Position numbers and translations under genes: made by a program
Part shown: one piece after another, positions 9,015 through 17,030 of the stretch
Position numbering within the stretch: the stretch's first letter is position 1
Layout of the letters: each line of letters begins with the position of its first letter
Notes under the pieces: model-generated
Databases searched by the model: none
The model's input: only the letters and a program-made list of their open reading frames with translations
What the model was told of the DNA's origin: nothing
From: Polaromonas sp.
GTDB lineage: Bacteria; Pseudomonadota; Gammaproteobacteria; Burkholderiales; Burkholderiaceae_C
Assembly (NCBI GenBank): GCA_013823635.1
Contig: PNML01000010.1
Span: 1 to 51,810, forward strand
Direction: 5' to 3'
Length of the DNA stretch: 51,810 bases

Positions 9015-11375
9015 ATGAACCCTCCCCATCCGAGTCCTGCCAGCCCGGCCAGCGACGCCGAGTTTTACCGCCAGCTGCAGCAGGTCACGGCCCGCATCCA
9101 TGACACCGGCAGCCTGACGCAGCTCATGGTGGACCTGAGCCAGGACATTTGCACCCTCCTGAACGCCGACCGGCTCACCCTGTACGTGGTGGGGGAGGAG
9201 GGCAAAACCATCGTCTCCCGCGTCAAAACCGGGCTCAACACCAGCCGCGAGCTCAAGCTGCCCATCAGTGCCCAGAGCCTGTCGGGGTTCGTGGCCATGA
9301 CCCGTCAGACCCTGAACATTGCCGATGTGTACAGCGACGACGAGCTGCACCGCATCGACCCCCGGCTCACCTACTTCAAAGAGGTGGACCGCCGTTCGGG
9401 CTACCGCACCCGGCAGATGGTGGTGGCCCCCATCCAGGCCGGAAATGAACTGCAGGGGGTGCTGCAGGTCATCAACCACCTGGCGGGAGAACGTTTCAGC
9501 GCGCTCCAGCAAGAGGGCGTTGAACGCCTGTGCCAGACGCTGTCCACCGCCATCCGGCAACGCTCGGAGTCGGCACCCGTTGCCCGTCCCGCCCTGGCTT
9601 CGAAATACGACAGCCTGGTCACCGACGGCGTGCTCACCGCCGAGGAACTCAGCCATTGCATCCACCAGGCCAGGGCCACGGGGCAGACCGTGGAGCAGCA
9701 ACTGCAGGCGGCGTACCAGGTCAGCACACCGCAGCTGGGGGCCGCACTGGCCCATTTTTTCCGCGCACCGTTTGTCGGGTTTGACGCCGGGCGCATCCGC
9801 TCCGAACCGCTGCACGGTCGCCTGAAGCGCGAGTTTGTGCTGAGCCGCCAATGGCTGCCGCTGGAAAACACCGCCGAGGGCCTGCTGGTCATGTGCCTGG
9901 ACCCGGAAGCGGTGCGCAGCGCACGGTTGGTGCCCCAGGTGTTCCCACAGCACAACCGGTTTGTCTACGCCGTGACCACGCAGGCCGCGTTTGAGCAGAC
10001 GCTGGACCAGCTCTACCCCAGTGCCACCGACCACAGCACCATAGACGACCTGCTGGCCGACCTGCAAACCCCCGCCGAAGACGAGGTGGCCAGCGAGCTG
10101 TCCGTGGCCTCGGCCGCCGCCGACAACGAACTGGTCAAGTTCGTCAACAAGGTCATTCTGGATGCCCACCACCAGGGCGCCTCCGACATCCACATCGAGC
10201 CCCTGCCGGGCAAGGCCAAAACCGGCATCCGTTTTCGCATCGACGGTGCCTTGCAGCCCTACATCGAGGTGCCCGCCGCGTTTCGAGACGCCCTGGTGGC
10301 CCGCCTCAAAATCATGTGCGACCTCGACATTTCCGAAAAGCGCAAGCCGCAAGACGGGAAAATCAAGTTCAAAAAATTCGGCCCCCTGGACATTGAGTTG
10401 CGCGTGGCCACCCTGCCCTCCGCTGGTGGGGTGGAAGACGTGGTCATGCGCATACTGGCGGCGGGCGAGCCCCTTCCGCTGGACAAGCTGGGCCTCACCG
10501 AGCACAACCGGGCCAGGCTGCTGTCCACCATCGGCCAGCCCTACGGCCTGTTTTACGTGTGTGGCCCCACCGGCTCGGGCAAAACCACCACGTTGCACTC
10601 CATCCTGAAGCACCTGAACACGCCCGACACCAAAATCTGGACCGCCGAAGACCCGGTGGAGATCACCCAAAAAGGCCTGCGCCAGGTGCAGGTGAACAAA
10701 AAAGCCGGCATTGACTTTGCCCTGGTCATGCGCGCCTTCTTGCGGGCCGACCCCGACATCATCATGGTCGGCGAAAGCCGTGACGCCGAAACCGTGGGCA
10801 TGGGCGTGGAAGCCTCACTCACCGGCCACCTGGTGTTTTCCACCCTGCACACCAACTCCGCGCCCGAGTCCATCACCCGCCTGCTCGACATGGGCATGGA
10901 CCCCTTCAACTTTGCCGACGCCCTGCTGGGCATACTGGCCCAGCGCCTGGCCCGCCGCCTGTGCGCGTGCAAAGAGGCCTACGTGCCCACCCCCGACGAG
11001 TTGCAGCTGTTTGTGGCCGAGTACACCCAAACCCTCATGACCACCCAGCGCTGGCAGGCCGACCCCGAGGGCCAGCAAGCCGAGCTGCTGCGCTCCTGGC
11101 ACACCCATTACGCCACCCATGGCCAGCTGCACCTGCACCGCGCCGTGGGCTGCGAGGCCTGCCGTCACACCGGCTACAAAGGCCGCGTCGGCCTGCACGA
11201 ACTGCTGTTGGCCAGCGACCATGTGCGCGAACTCATCCAGACCCGCGCCCGTGTGGCCACCCTGCTGCAGGCCTGCGTGGAAGACGGCATGCACACCCTG
11301 AAAATGGACGGCATGGAAAAAGTGCTGATGGGCCTGACCGACCTCAAACAGGTGCGGGCGGTGTGCATCAAATGA
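9015..11375 (+). CDS. GAF-domain-fused type II/IV secretion-type ATPase (PilB/GspE-like)
   Basis: Hexameric assembly-type ATPase of 786 aa. An N-terminal GAF domain (about 15-175, ending APIQAGNELQGVLQVINH) precedes an MshEN-like region (about 195-330) and the motor. The motor has Walker A GPTGSGKTTT at 517, Asp box, Walker B DPDIIMVGESRD and His box TGHLVFSTLHTNSAPES. A tetracysteine zinc site follows (RLCAC and GCEACRHTGYKGR). Ordinary PilB is about 570 aa without GAF, so this is a sensor-motor fusion. Start: the frame opens at 8925, but ATG 9015 avoids overlap with the phosphodiesterase gene and begins at domain sequence. The pilin gene follows, so a pilus or pseudopilus role is likely. 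The GAF ligand is unknown; a cyclic nucleotide is attractive given the neighbours. Confidence 0.88.
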   Translation: MNPPHPSPASPASDAEFYRQLQQVTARIHDTGSLTQLMVDLSQDICTLLNADRLTLYVVGEEGKTIVSRVKTGLNTSRELKLPISAQSLSGFVAMTRQTLNIADVYSDDELHRIDPRLTYFKEVDRRSGYRTRQMVVAPIQAGNELQGVLQVINHLAGERFSALQQEGVERLCQTLSTAIRQRSESAPVARPALASKYDSLVTDGVLTAEELSHCIHQARATGQTVEQQLQAAYQVSTPQLGAALAHFFRAPFVGFDAGRIRSEPLHGRLKREFVLSRQWLPLENTAEGLLVMCLDPEAVRSARLVPQVFPQHNRFVYAVTTQAAFEQTLDQLYPSATDHSTIDDLLADLQTPAEDEVASELSVASAAADNELVKFVNKVILDAHHQGASDIHIEPLPGKAKTGIRFRIDGALQPYIEVPAAFRDALVARLKIMCDLDISEKRKPQDGKIKFKKFGPLDIELRVATLPSAGGVEDVVMRILAAGEPLPLDKLGLTEHNRARLLSTIGQPYGLFYVCGPTGSGKTTTLHSILKHLNTPDTKIWTAEDPVEITQKGLRQVQVNKKAGIDFALVMRAFLRADPDIIMVGESRDAETVGMGVEASLTGHLVFSTLHTNSAPESITRLLDMGMDPFNFADALLGILAQRLARRLCACKEAYVPTPDELQLFVAEYTQTLMTTQRWQADPEGQQAELLRSWHTHYATHGQLHLHRAVGCEACRHTGYKGRVGLHELLLASDHVRELIQTRARVATLLQACVEDGMHTLKMDGMEKVLMGLTDLKQVRAVCIK

Positions 11376-11388
11376 CAATAGATGTATA

Positions 11389-11445
11389 TTCAATAGCAAA
11401 CTGTTGAATATACAAAAGCGCTGGATGCCTTTTTATTCAAATATT
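11389..11445 (+). repeat. Dispersed AT-rich element, copy 1 (intergenic, after the GAF-ATPase gene)
   Basis: Member of the AGC-N19-AGCG family: the first AGC is at 11395-11397 and the second 22 nt later, followed by GCTGGATGCC and a T-rich end. It starts 14 nt after the stop codon of the ATPase gene. Inside and just before it lies a 10-bp perfect inverted repeat, GTATATTCAA (11384-11393) with TTGAATATAC (11404-11413), so it can also form a stem in the transcript end. The rest of this 340-nt gap holds an inverted repeat and a sigma-54 promoter, listed separately. Confidence 0.75.
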
Positions 11446-11495
11446 TCCAGGCAAAGAGATTGTGGGACCGCTGCTGCCCCTTCCAGGCTGACGAA

Positions 11496-11525
11496 ATTTG
11501 TCACCTCGGGCGCCGGGTGACAAAT
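11496..11525. promoter_or_regulatory. Inverted repeat upstream of the pilin promoter (possible activator site)
   Basis: A perfect 10-bp inverted repeat (ATTTGTCACC 11496-11505, GGTGACAAAT 11516-11525) with a 10-bp spacer has its centre about 165 bp before the predicted pilin start of transcription. That is the usual distance for an enhancer-binding protein acting on a sigma-54 promoter. The TGTCAC/GTGACA core looks like a protein operator rather than a terminator, because no T tract follows. The binding protein is unknown; PilR is the obvious candidate. Confidence 0.5.
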
Positions 11526-11650
11526 ATTGACCGACCAAAGGTGGCGTTTTTCGGCACCCACCGCGCCGTCTGGCGTGCACAAGCCGCAGGTTGCCACCGT
11601 TTGTGAGAAAAAACGCACACCAAACGCCTGGAACAGCAGGCCATGGGAGT

Positions 11651-11666
11651 TGGCACGCGAAATGCT
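11651..11666 (+). promoter_or_regulatory. Sigma-54 (RpoN) promoter of the pilin gene
   Basis: TGGCAC-GCGAA-ATGCT matches the consensus TGGCAC-N5-TTGCW with one mismatch. The diagnostic GG (11652-11653) and GC (11664-11665) are exactly 10 nt apart. Transcription would start near 11677, about 40 nt before the pilin ATG. Type IV pilin genes are classic RpoN/PilR targets, which supports the call. Confidence 0.82.
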
Positions 11667-11715
11667 GAAGAGAAGGCACGTCAATGTCGACGCAAAGATT
11701 CTTCAGGAGTTGTTC

Positions 11716-12231
11716 ATGAAACAAATGGTTCAAAAGGGTTTCACCCTGATCGAACTGATGATCGTGGTCGCGATCATCGGCATTCTGGCCGCCGTGGCTT
11801 TGCCTGCTTACCAGGACTACACGATCCGCGCACGCGTGACAGAGGGTTTGAGTTTGGCCAATGCGGCCAAAGTCAATGTGGCTGAGTTCGCGGCACGTGG
11901 CGCCGATGTGGCCGTTGCCACAGGCTACAACACAGGCTTTCCCGCCCACGTCGCCACAGCCAATGTGGCCACACTGGTCATTGCGCCTGCCACGGGCGTG
12001 ATTTCAATTGGCTACACCACCCGCGTGCAACCAGCAGCCACCAACTTGCTCACCCTGAACCCCTACACCGGTACGCAGGCTGCTCCAGTGGTTCTGCCCG
12101 TTGGCACTGGTGTGTTCTCTCCTCCTGCTGAAGCCATCAAGTGGCGCTGCCGCGCCGCCGGCGCTGTGGGTACCCTGATCGGCACCGCAGGCACATTGCC
12201 CGCTCGTCTGGCTCCCGGTGAATGCCGTTGA
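11716..12231 (+). CDS. Type IV pilin (major pilin-like, class IVa)
   Basis: Structural pilin subunit of 171 aa. Short leader MKQMVQKG is cut before Phe9 by prepilin peptidase; the mature N-terminus [20 protein letters not shown] has Glu5 and the conserved hydrophobic assembly helix. The C-terminal half is Ala/Thr/Val-rich, with two cysteines near the end (WRCRAAG and PGECR) that form the usual disulfide-bonded loop. Start: ATG 11716 is preceded by AGGAG at 11704-11708; longer in-frame starts would add non-leader sequence. It has its own sigma-54 promoter and terminator, so it is probably transcribed alone and strongly. No pilC or pilD is present nearby. Confidence 0.95.
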   Translation: MKQMVQKGFTLIELMIVVAIIGILAAVALPAYQDYTIRARVTEGLSLANAAKVNVAEFAARGADVAVATGYNTGFPAHVATANVATLVIAPATGVISIGYTTRVQPAATNLLTLNPYTGTQAAPVVLPVGTGVFSPPAEAIKWRCRAAGAVGTLIGTAGTLPARLAPGECR

Positions 12232-12250
12232 TGTGAGGCCTGCCTCTTGT

Positions 12251-12286
12251 CCATGAAAAAGAGCGCTTCGGCGCTCTTTTTCATGG
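12251..12286. terminator. Strong intrinsic terminator after the pilin gene
   Basis: A 16-bp perfect stem (CCATGAAAAAGAGCGC 12251-12266 with GCGCTCTTTTTCATGG 12271-12286) is capped by a TTCG tetraloop. The T-rich part of the stem serves as the U tract. The TTCG loop and stem length suggest high stability, and it may also protect the pilin mRNA from 3' decay. Confidence 0.9.
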
Positions 12287-12362
12287 CAGTCACGCTGTCG
12301 GTCGAGCGGTGCTCGTGCGCAGTGCGACACGGCTGGCATGATTCACGTTTTGTGCTGTCGCA

Positions 12363-13139
12363 ATGCCCATGAATAAAACGAGGTTCCGGTTCGCGCTCCG
12401 AGCGTTTGGTTGGCACTTGGCAGGCTCCGTGTTGGTGGCGGCCCTGGCCTCCTGGGTGGTGTTTGTCCTCTGGTACCCGGAGCCTTACGCATCTTTGCTG
12501 GGCGGCGCGCAGCTGTTTTTGTTGGTGGTGGCGGTGGACGTGGTTTGTGGACCGCTGTTGACCTTCGTGTTGTTCAACCCACAGAAACCCAGACGCGAGC
12601 TGACCCTGGACTTGGGGTTGGTGGCGCTGGTCCAGGCGGCGGCCCTGCTTTACGGCTTGCACACGGTGTGGTTGGCCAGACCTGTGTACCTCGCGTTCGA
12701 ACTGGATCGGTTCCGGGTGGTTACTTTTGCGGACATTGACCCCAGCCATTGGGCACAGCGCCCCGCAGACGTGCCGCCGCCCCACTGGAGGGGGCCACAC
12801 ACCATGGCCGTTCGGGTGGCCCAGCCCGAAGACGCCGACTATCTGGAGCAGGTCGAGCTGTCGGTGCGTGGACTGGAGGTGGTCTTTCGGCCCGACCGCT
12901 GGATACCCTATGCGGCCGCTGCCCAAACCCTGCGGGAGCGGGCCAAAACCCGGGATGAACTGGTGGCGAAGTTTCCCAGCGCCCAGCGCGAGTTGGATGA
13001 TTTGTCCGTCAAGGGCGAGTTGCCAGCAGAGCGTCTGCGGTGGCTACCCGTGCAGTCTCGTCGCCATTCCGACTGGGTGGCGCTGGTGGACAGCGACAGC
13101 CTGGCCGTGGTGAAGTTTTTGCACTTGGACGGATTCTGA
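12363..13139 (+). CDS. tfpZ: TfpX/TfpZ-family type IV pilin accessory protein
   Basis: Inner-membrane protein of about 258 aa found next to pilin genes in beta- and gammaproteobacteria, where it is needed for efficient assembly or stability of particular pilins. Four hydrophobic segments in the first 115 residues contain the family signature WYPEPYASLLGG, VDVVCGPLLTFVLFNP, and LLYGLHTVWLARPVYLAFELDRF. The C-terminal half is soluble. The start is ATG 12363 or ATG 12369 two codons on; neither has a clear ribosome-binding site. It follows the pilin terminator by 76 nt, so it is probably transcribed separately or by limited readthrough. Confidence 0.88.
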   Translation: MPMNKTRFRFALRAFGWHLAGSVLVAALASWVVFVLWYPEPYASLLGGAQLFLLVVAVDVVCGPLLTFVLFNPQKPRRELTLDLGLVALVQAAALLYGLHTVWLARPVYLAFELDRFRVVTFADIDPSHWAQRPADVPPPHWRGPHTMAVRVAQPEDADYLEQVELSVRGLEVVFRPDRWIPYAAAAQTLRERAKTRDELVAKFPSAQRELDDLSVKGELPAERLRWLPVQSRRHSDWVALVDSDSLAVVKFLHLDGF

Positions 13140-13185
13140 TCGGCCGGCAACCGCGTTGTTTGCGGTGAGGACGGCTTTCAAGGCT

Positions 13186-13698
13186 TCATCTGGCCACAAA
13201 ACTCCCACTCTTGCCCCCGTGCTTTTCCAGCAGCTTGACGCCTGACATTTCCATGCCCCGGTCAGCGGCTTTGCACATGTCGTAAATGGTCAGCAGGGCC
13301 ACCTGCACGGCGGTCAGGGCCTCCATTTCCACGCCGGTGGGGCCGGTGGTTTCGGCGGTGGCGCGGCACAACACGCTGTGGGTGGCGGGCTCCACCTCAA
13401 ACTCCACCGCCACGCGGGTCAGGGCAATGGGGTGGCACAGGGGAATCAGGTCCGCCGTTTTTTTGGCCCCCATGATGCCCGCCAGGCGGGCAATGCCCAG
13501 CACGTCGCCTTTTTTGGCCGTGCCGCTTTCAATCAGGGCCAGCGTGGCTGGCAACATGCTGATGCGGCCTTGCGCCACCGCCACGCGGTGGGTGTGGGTT
13601 TTGGCCCCGACGTCCACCATGTGGGCTTGGCCTTGGGCGTCAAAGTGGGTCAGGGGGGATGCGTCTGCCGTGGGGCTGGGTGTTGGCTGCTGTGTCAT
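13186..13698 (-). CDS. moaC: Cyclic pyranopterin monophosphate synthase
   Basis: Second step of molybdenum cofactor synthesis: converts the MoaA product 3',8-cH2GTP into cyclic pyranopterin monophosphate. 170 aa. Family motifs are complete: [65 protein letters not shown] (active-site Asp and Lys) and [10 protein letters not shown] at the end. The start ATG at 13698 (MTQQPTPSP) was chosen; the frame stays open further but with unrelated residues. It is convergent with tfpZ (47 nt between stops), with no other moa gene nearby. Confidence 0.95.
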   Translation of the reverse strand: MTQQPTPSPTADASPLTHFDAQGQAHMVDVGAKTHTHRVAVAQGRISMLPATLALIESGTAKKGDVLGIARLAGIMGAKKTADLIPLCHPIALTRVAVEFEVEPATHSVLCRATAETTGPTGVEMEALTAVQVALLTIYDMCKAADRGMEMSGVKLLEKHGGKSGSFVAR

Positions 13699-13808
13699 GC
13701 ACCGCAGTTTAGCGGCCAGTCCGGCGTGATGAACCCCAATGAGCGGTTCACAGCATTTGTGGCATATTTTTGTAAAATACACATCGGTACATATTACTGG
13801 GGAAGCAC

Positions 13809-14066
13809 ATGCAAACCGTCACTGCAACAGACCTCGCCAGACACACTCGACAAATTTTGGACCATGTGGCCAGTCGCGGGGAGCATGTGTTGGTTGAGCG
13901 CAATCACACCGTGGTGGCGCACATAGTGCCGCCTGCGCGCACCATGACTGCAGCCCAAGCTTTGGATGGATTGGCATTTCCCGTCTTCACACACGCACAA
14001 GCCACCACTTGGCTGGCCGATAGCAAGCAAGGTTTTGCCGATGCGGTGCGTGACCCATGGGCGTGA
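13809..14066 (+). CDS. Phd/YefM-type antitoxin of a VapC pair
   Basis: Small DNA-binding antitoxin of 85 aa. The N-terminal Phd fold ([20 protein letters not shown], then [15 protein letters not shown]) is typical, and the C-terminal tail would wrap the toxin. It overlaps the toxin gene by 10 nt, the usual coupled arrangement. The upstream region 13745-13805 is markedly AT-rich compared with the surroundings and should hold the autoregulated promoter, although I could not assign clear -35/-10 boxes. Confidence 0.85.
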   Translation: MQTVTATDLARHTRQILDHVASRGEHVLVERNHTVVAHIVPPARTMTAAQALDGLAFPVFTHAQATTWLADSKQGFADAVRDPWA

Positions 14067-14479
14067 TTTTTGACAGTTGCGTGTGGGTGGGGCTGGCTGC
14101 CAACCAGATAGACCGGCAATCGGTGGTTGATGCGTGTGCAGATGCCTTGGTTTTCACCTCGGTGATCTCGCTGGGGGAATTGAGTTTTGGTGTGCAGTCT
14201 TGTGCAGACCCGGCGGAGCGGGCCATGCGCGCAGCGTATTTGCGTCAAATCGAAACCCGGCCGACACTGGGTGTGTCACCCCAAACGGCAGCGGCCTTCG
14301 GGATGCTGGCCGCGGCTGTCAAACAGTCTGGCCGCTCGCCCAGGCCCCGTTACAACGATTTGTGGATAGCCGCCCAAGCCATCGAGCATGGCCACGTTTT
14401 GTTGACACTCAATGCGAGCGATTTTGTGGGTTTGCCGGGGTTGCGCTTGACAGCATTGCTGCCAACGGCCCAAGCGTAG
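14057..14479 (+). CDS. vapC: VapC-type PIN-domain ribonuclease toxin
   Basis: PIN-domain toxin of 140 aa, an Mg2+-dependent RNase held inactive by the antitoxin. The acidic active site is complete: Asp6 (IFDSCVWV), Glu41 (SLGELSFG), Asp101 (RYNDLWIAA) and Asp122 (LNASDF), with Asn119 nearby. ATG 14057 lies inside the antitoxin gene. The stop is 32 nt from that of the convergent EAL gene. Nothing marks the pair as part of a larger mobile element. Confidence 0.9.
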   Translation: MGVIFDSCVWVGLAANQIDRQSVVDACADALVFTSVISLGELSFGVQSCADPAERAMRAAYLRQIETRPTLGVSPQTAAAFGMLAAAVKQSGRSPRPRYNDLWIAAQAIEHGHVLLTLNASDFVGLPGLRLTALLPTAQA

Positions 14480-14511
14480 TTCAGCCCCCGGGCGAACCGT
14501 CTTCAGCGCCG

Positions 14512-16791
14512 TCAGGCCGCTTCGCCAAACCACTCGTTCAGGGGCTGGGGTGCGCCGAACACAAAGCCCTGGCTTTCGTCCACGCCCAGCGCGGTCACGG
14601 CTTCGTGCAGCGCCTGGGACGACACAAACTCGGCCACGGTGCGCACCCGCATCTGGTGCGCCACCTTGACGATGGACTCCACAATGACGCGGTCAACCGG
14701 GTCGTCCAGCAGGGTTTTGACAAAGGCCCCGTCGATCTTGATGTAGTCCACATCAAAACGCTTGAGGTAGTCGAAGGTGGCCACGCCAGTGCCAAAGTCG
14801 TCAATGGCCACGCGGCAGCCGCAGTCGCGGATGGCGCGTATGGTGTCGGTGGCCTGGGCGGGGTTGGCAATGGCCTGGCTCTCGGTGATTTCGAAGGTGA
14901 ATTTGTGTGCGGGCAACTGGTGCTGCTTGAGCCCCTCGGCAATGCGCTGGGCAATCACCGGGCTGGCCACGGTGGGGCCGGAGAGGTTGATGGCGCAGTG
15001 GCTCAGCGCCGCCAGGGCCTTGGGGTGGGCGGCAAACCACTCAAACGTCTGCTCCATGATGGCCATGTCCAGCAGCTGCATGAGGCCTGCGCGCATGGCC
15101 ACCGGCAAAAACACGCCAGGCGGGATGATTTGCCCCTGGTCGCCCCGCAGGCGGACCAGGATTTCGTATTTGTGCCGCAGCGACTCGGGGTTGACGTTGG
15201 CCACAATGGGCTGGGCAAACAGCACCAGCCGCTTTTGCTGGATGATCTGGCGGATGCGCTCGGCCTGCTCGGCCTCCTGCTTCAGGGCCATGGCCGATTC
15301 CCGGTCCACCGAGGTGATCTGAATCTGCCGCGAATCCTGCGCGTTCTGTTCGGTGCGGCGCAGGCAGGCCATGATGACCTCCACCGGCGGCAGCGGGTCG
15401 GCGTCCAGCGTCACGGCGGCCACGGTCCACAGCGGGCGGCCCACGTCGGCATCCACCAGCGCGCGCGACTCGACCACCGCAAAACTGAGTTTGGACAGCA
15501 ACTGGTCCAAGTCGGCTCGGGGTTCGGTCATCAGGCCCACAAAATGGGCCTTGGACACCCGCGACCACAGCACCTTGGGGGCCGCAGCGGTCAGCGCGCC
15601 GCCAGTGGCGCGTTCCACCAGGTCGGTCTGGCGGGCGCCCAGCAGTTGCTCCATGGAGTCGGCGTTGGTCATTTGCACGCTGATCAGGGCCGCCGTGTAG
15701 CGCGAGGGCGCGGCCTGTTCGGGCATGAAGGCGGTGTCGCCTGGGTCGGTCGGCACGTCCACCAGCTCTTCGATTTTCCGGTAGAGGCCACTGAGGCTGA
15801 GCAGGTTGGTGAGGGGGTCGGTGTCGGCCTGGCGCTCCAGCCGCTTCAGGGCCAGGCGCCGCTCGTGCACGGTCACCAGCAGGATTTGCACGGCGGCCGT
15901 GCCCACCAGCACCGCCAGCGTGGTCCACAGCAGCTCCAGGTCGGCCATGGCGGTGGGCACCTGGCTGGCGCGCAGCCCCCAGGTGGTGGCGATGAGCGCG
16001 GCCACGCCCACGATCAGCGTCATCAGGTGGGTGGTGAGCGGGCCGGCCCGGGTGGCGTCCATGGCCAGCAGCGGCAGCACCAGTAACAGGGCGCTGCGGG
16101 CGAAGGGGCCTTGGTCAAAAGCCCAGAACACGCCCGAGGCGGTGCACAGCAGCAGCACGCTGGCCAGGGTTTGCCAGCCGGTGGTCAGCGCCTCGAACAC
16201 CTTGCGAAAAAAGCGGGGCAGGCCACCCCGTGTGCGGGCCACCAGCAGCTCCCAGGCGATGGGGGCAAACAGCAGCGTGCCACACATTTCCATGACCCAA
16301 CAGGCCAGAAACACCCCCAGCAGCACCTCGGGCGAGGCGTTGCCTACCAGCAACCACCAGCCCAGCGTCAGCGTGGCGGCGGACAGCGGTGCGCCCCTGA
16401 GGGCCTGTACGCGCAGGAAGGCCAGCATGGTGGCCTGGCGGGCAAAGGGCTGGGACGAGCCGGCAAACCGCACTTGCAGCCTGCGCCACACCGACCACGG
16501 CCCGACCACCGCGGCCAGCATGGCCACGGGCACCAGCGCGGGCGACTGGGGTGCCATCAGCCAGGCCCAAAACCCCACGCCCAGGGCCATGGCCCAGGCG
16601 GCCGGCCGACCCTGCGTGCACAGCATGGCAAAACCCACGCCAGCCGCCGGCCAGAACAGCGTGAGCTGGCCCACCGACGGGGCCGCGACGCTGGACAGGG
16701 TGGTGAGCCCGGCAATCACAATGGCCCCCAGCAGCGCGGTGGCAAGCTGGCGCATCATGGGCGAGCGAAGGGGCGGCAATGCGGTGGACAT
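14512..16791 (-). CDS. MASE1 membrane sensor with degenerate GGDEF and intact EAL domain (c-di-GMP phosphodiesterase)
   Basis: Probable c-di-GMP phosphodiesterase of 759 aa. About eight N-terminal hydrophobic helices form a MASE1-type sensor. The GGDEF region starts normally (DPLTNLLSLSGLYRKI) but the signature loop is replaced by WSRVSKAHFVGL, so it cannot be a cyclase. The EAL domain keeps its catalytic set: EILVRL, AINLSG, FEITES, AIDDFGTG, YIKIDGAFV, VAEF and QGFVFG. Start: ATG 16791 (MSTALPPLRS) sits just before the first helix; the frame is open further upstream. Divergent from the BepA-like gene with a 192-nt gap. c-di-GMP turnover here may feed pilus or motility control (inference). 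Confidence 0.88.
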   Translation of the reverse strand: MSTALPPLRSPMMRQLATALLGAIVIAGLTTLSSVAAPSVGQLTLFWPAAGVGFAMLCTQGRPAAWAMALGVGFWAWLMAPQSPALVPVAMLAAVVGPWSVWRRLQVRFAGSSQPFARQATMLAFLRVQALRGAPLSAATLTLGWWLLVGNASPEVLLGVFLACWVMEMCGTLLFAPIAWELLVARTRGGLPRFFRKVFEALTTGWQTLASVLLLCTASGVFWAFDQGPFARSALLLVLPLLAMDATRAGPLTTHLMTLIVGVAALIATTWGLRASQVPTAMADLELLWTTLAVLVGTAAVQILLVTVHERRLALKRLERQADTDPLTNLLSLSGLYRKIEELVDVPTDPGDTAFMPEQAAPSRYTAALISVQMTNADSMEQLLGARQTDLVERATGGALTAAAPKVLWSRVSKAHFVGLMTEPRADLDQLLSKLSFAVVESRALVDADVGRPLWTVAAVTLDADPLPPVEVIMACLRRTEQNAQDSRQIQITSVDRESAMALKQEAEQAERIRQIIQQKRLVLFAQPIVANVNPESLRHKYEILVRLRGDQGQIIPPGVFLPVAMRAGLMQLLDMAIMEQTFEWFAAHPKALAALSHCAINLSGPTVASPVIAQRIAEGLKQHQLPAHKFTFEITESQAIANPAQATDTIRAIRDCGCRVAIDDFGTGVATFDYLKRFDVDYIKIDGAFVKTLLDDPVDRVIVESIVKVAHQMRVRTVAEFVSSQALHEAVTALGVDESQGFVFGAPQPLNEWFGEAA

Positions 16792-16970
16792 GGAACCAAT
16801 CTGAACGGCGTGGACCAGATGAAGCGGGCCTGCAGCCCACATCCTACGATAGTGCAAGTGGGCCGCTCTGCCAATGCCCTGATCGTGCGGGGGGATCGGT
16901 GGCAAGGTGCTGACAGCCACCCGGCCAGGTTGCCAAAACACCACAGCGTGGGTGGCCTGTTGGATGGGAT

Positions 16971-17030
16971 TTTAGGATTGAATATGGCTCCAGCGCTTGT
17001 GTACATTGGATTGTTTGCTGCGGTATTTGC
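16971..17030 (-). repeat. Dispersed AT-rich element, copy 2 (encodes start and signal peptide of the BepA-like gene)
   Basis: Read on the minus strand: GCAGC, then 22 nt from AGC to AGC, then AGCGCTGGAGCCATATTC, a clear family member. On the plus strand it covers the ATG (16984) and the first 15 codons of the metallopeptidase, so it forms much of the signal peptide. Confidence 0.7.

Noticed and set aside
14134-16086. 650-codon plus-strand ORF antisense to the EAL gene
   Set aside because: Typical high-GC shadow (His/Gly/Val-rich), fully opposite a gene with intact domain motifs.
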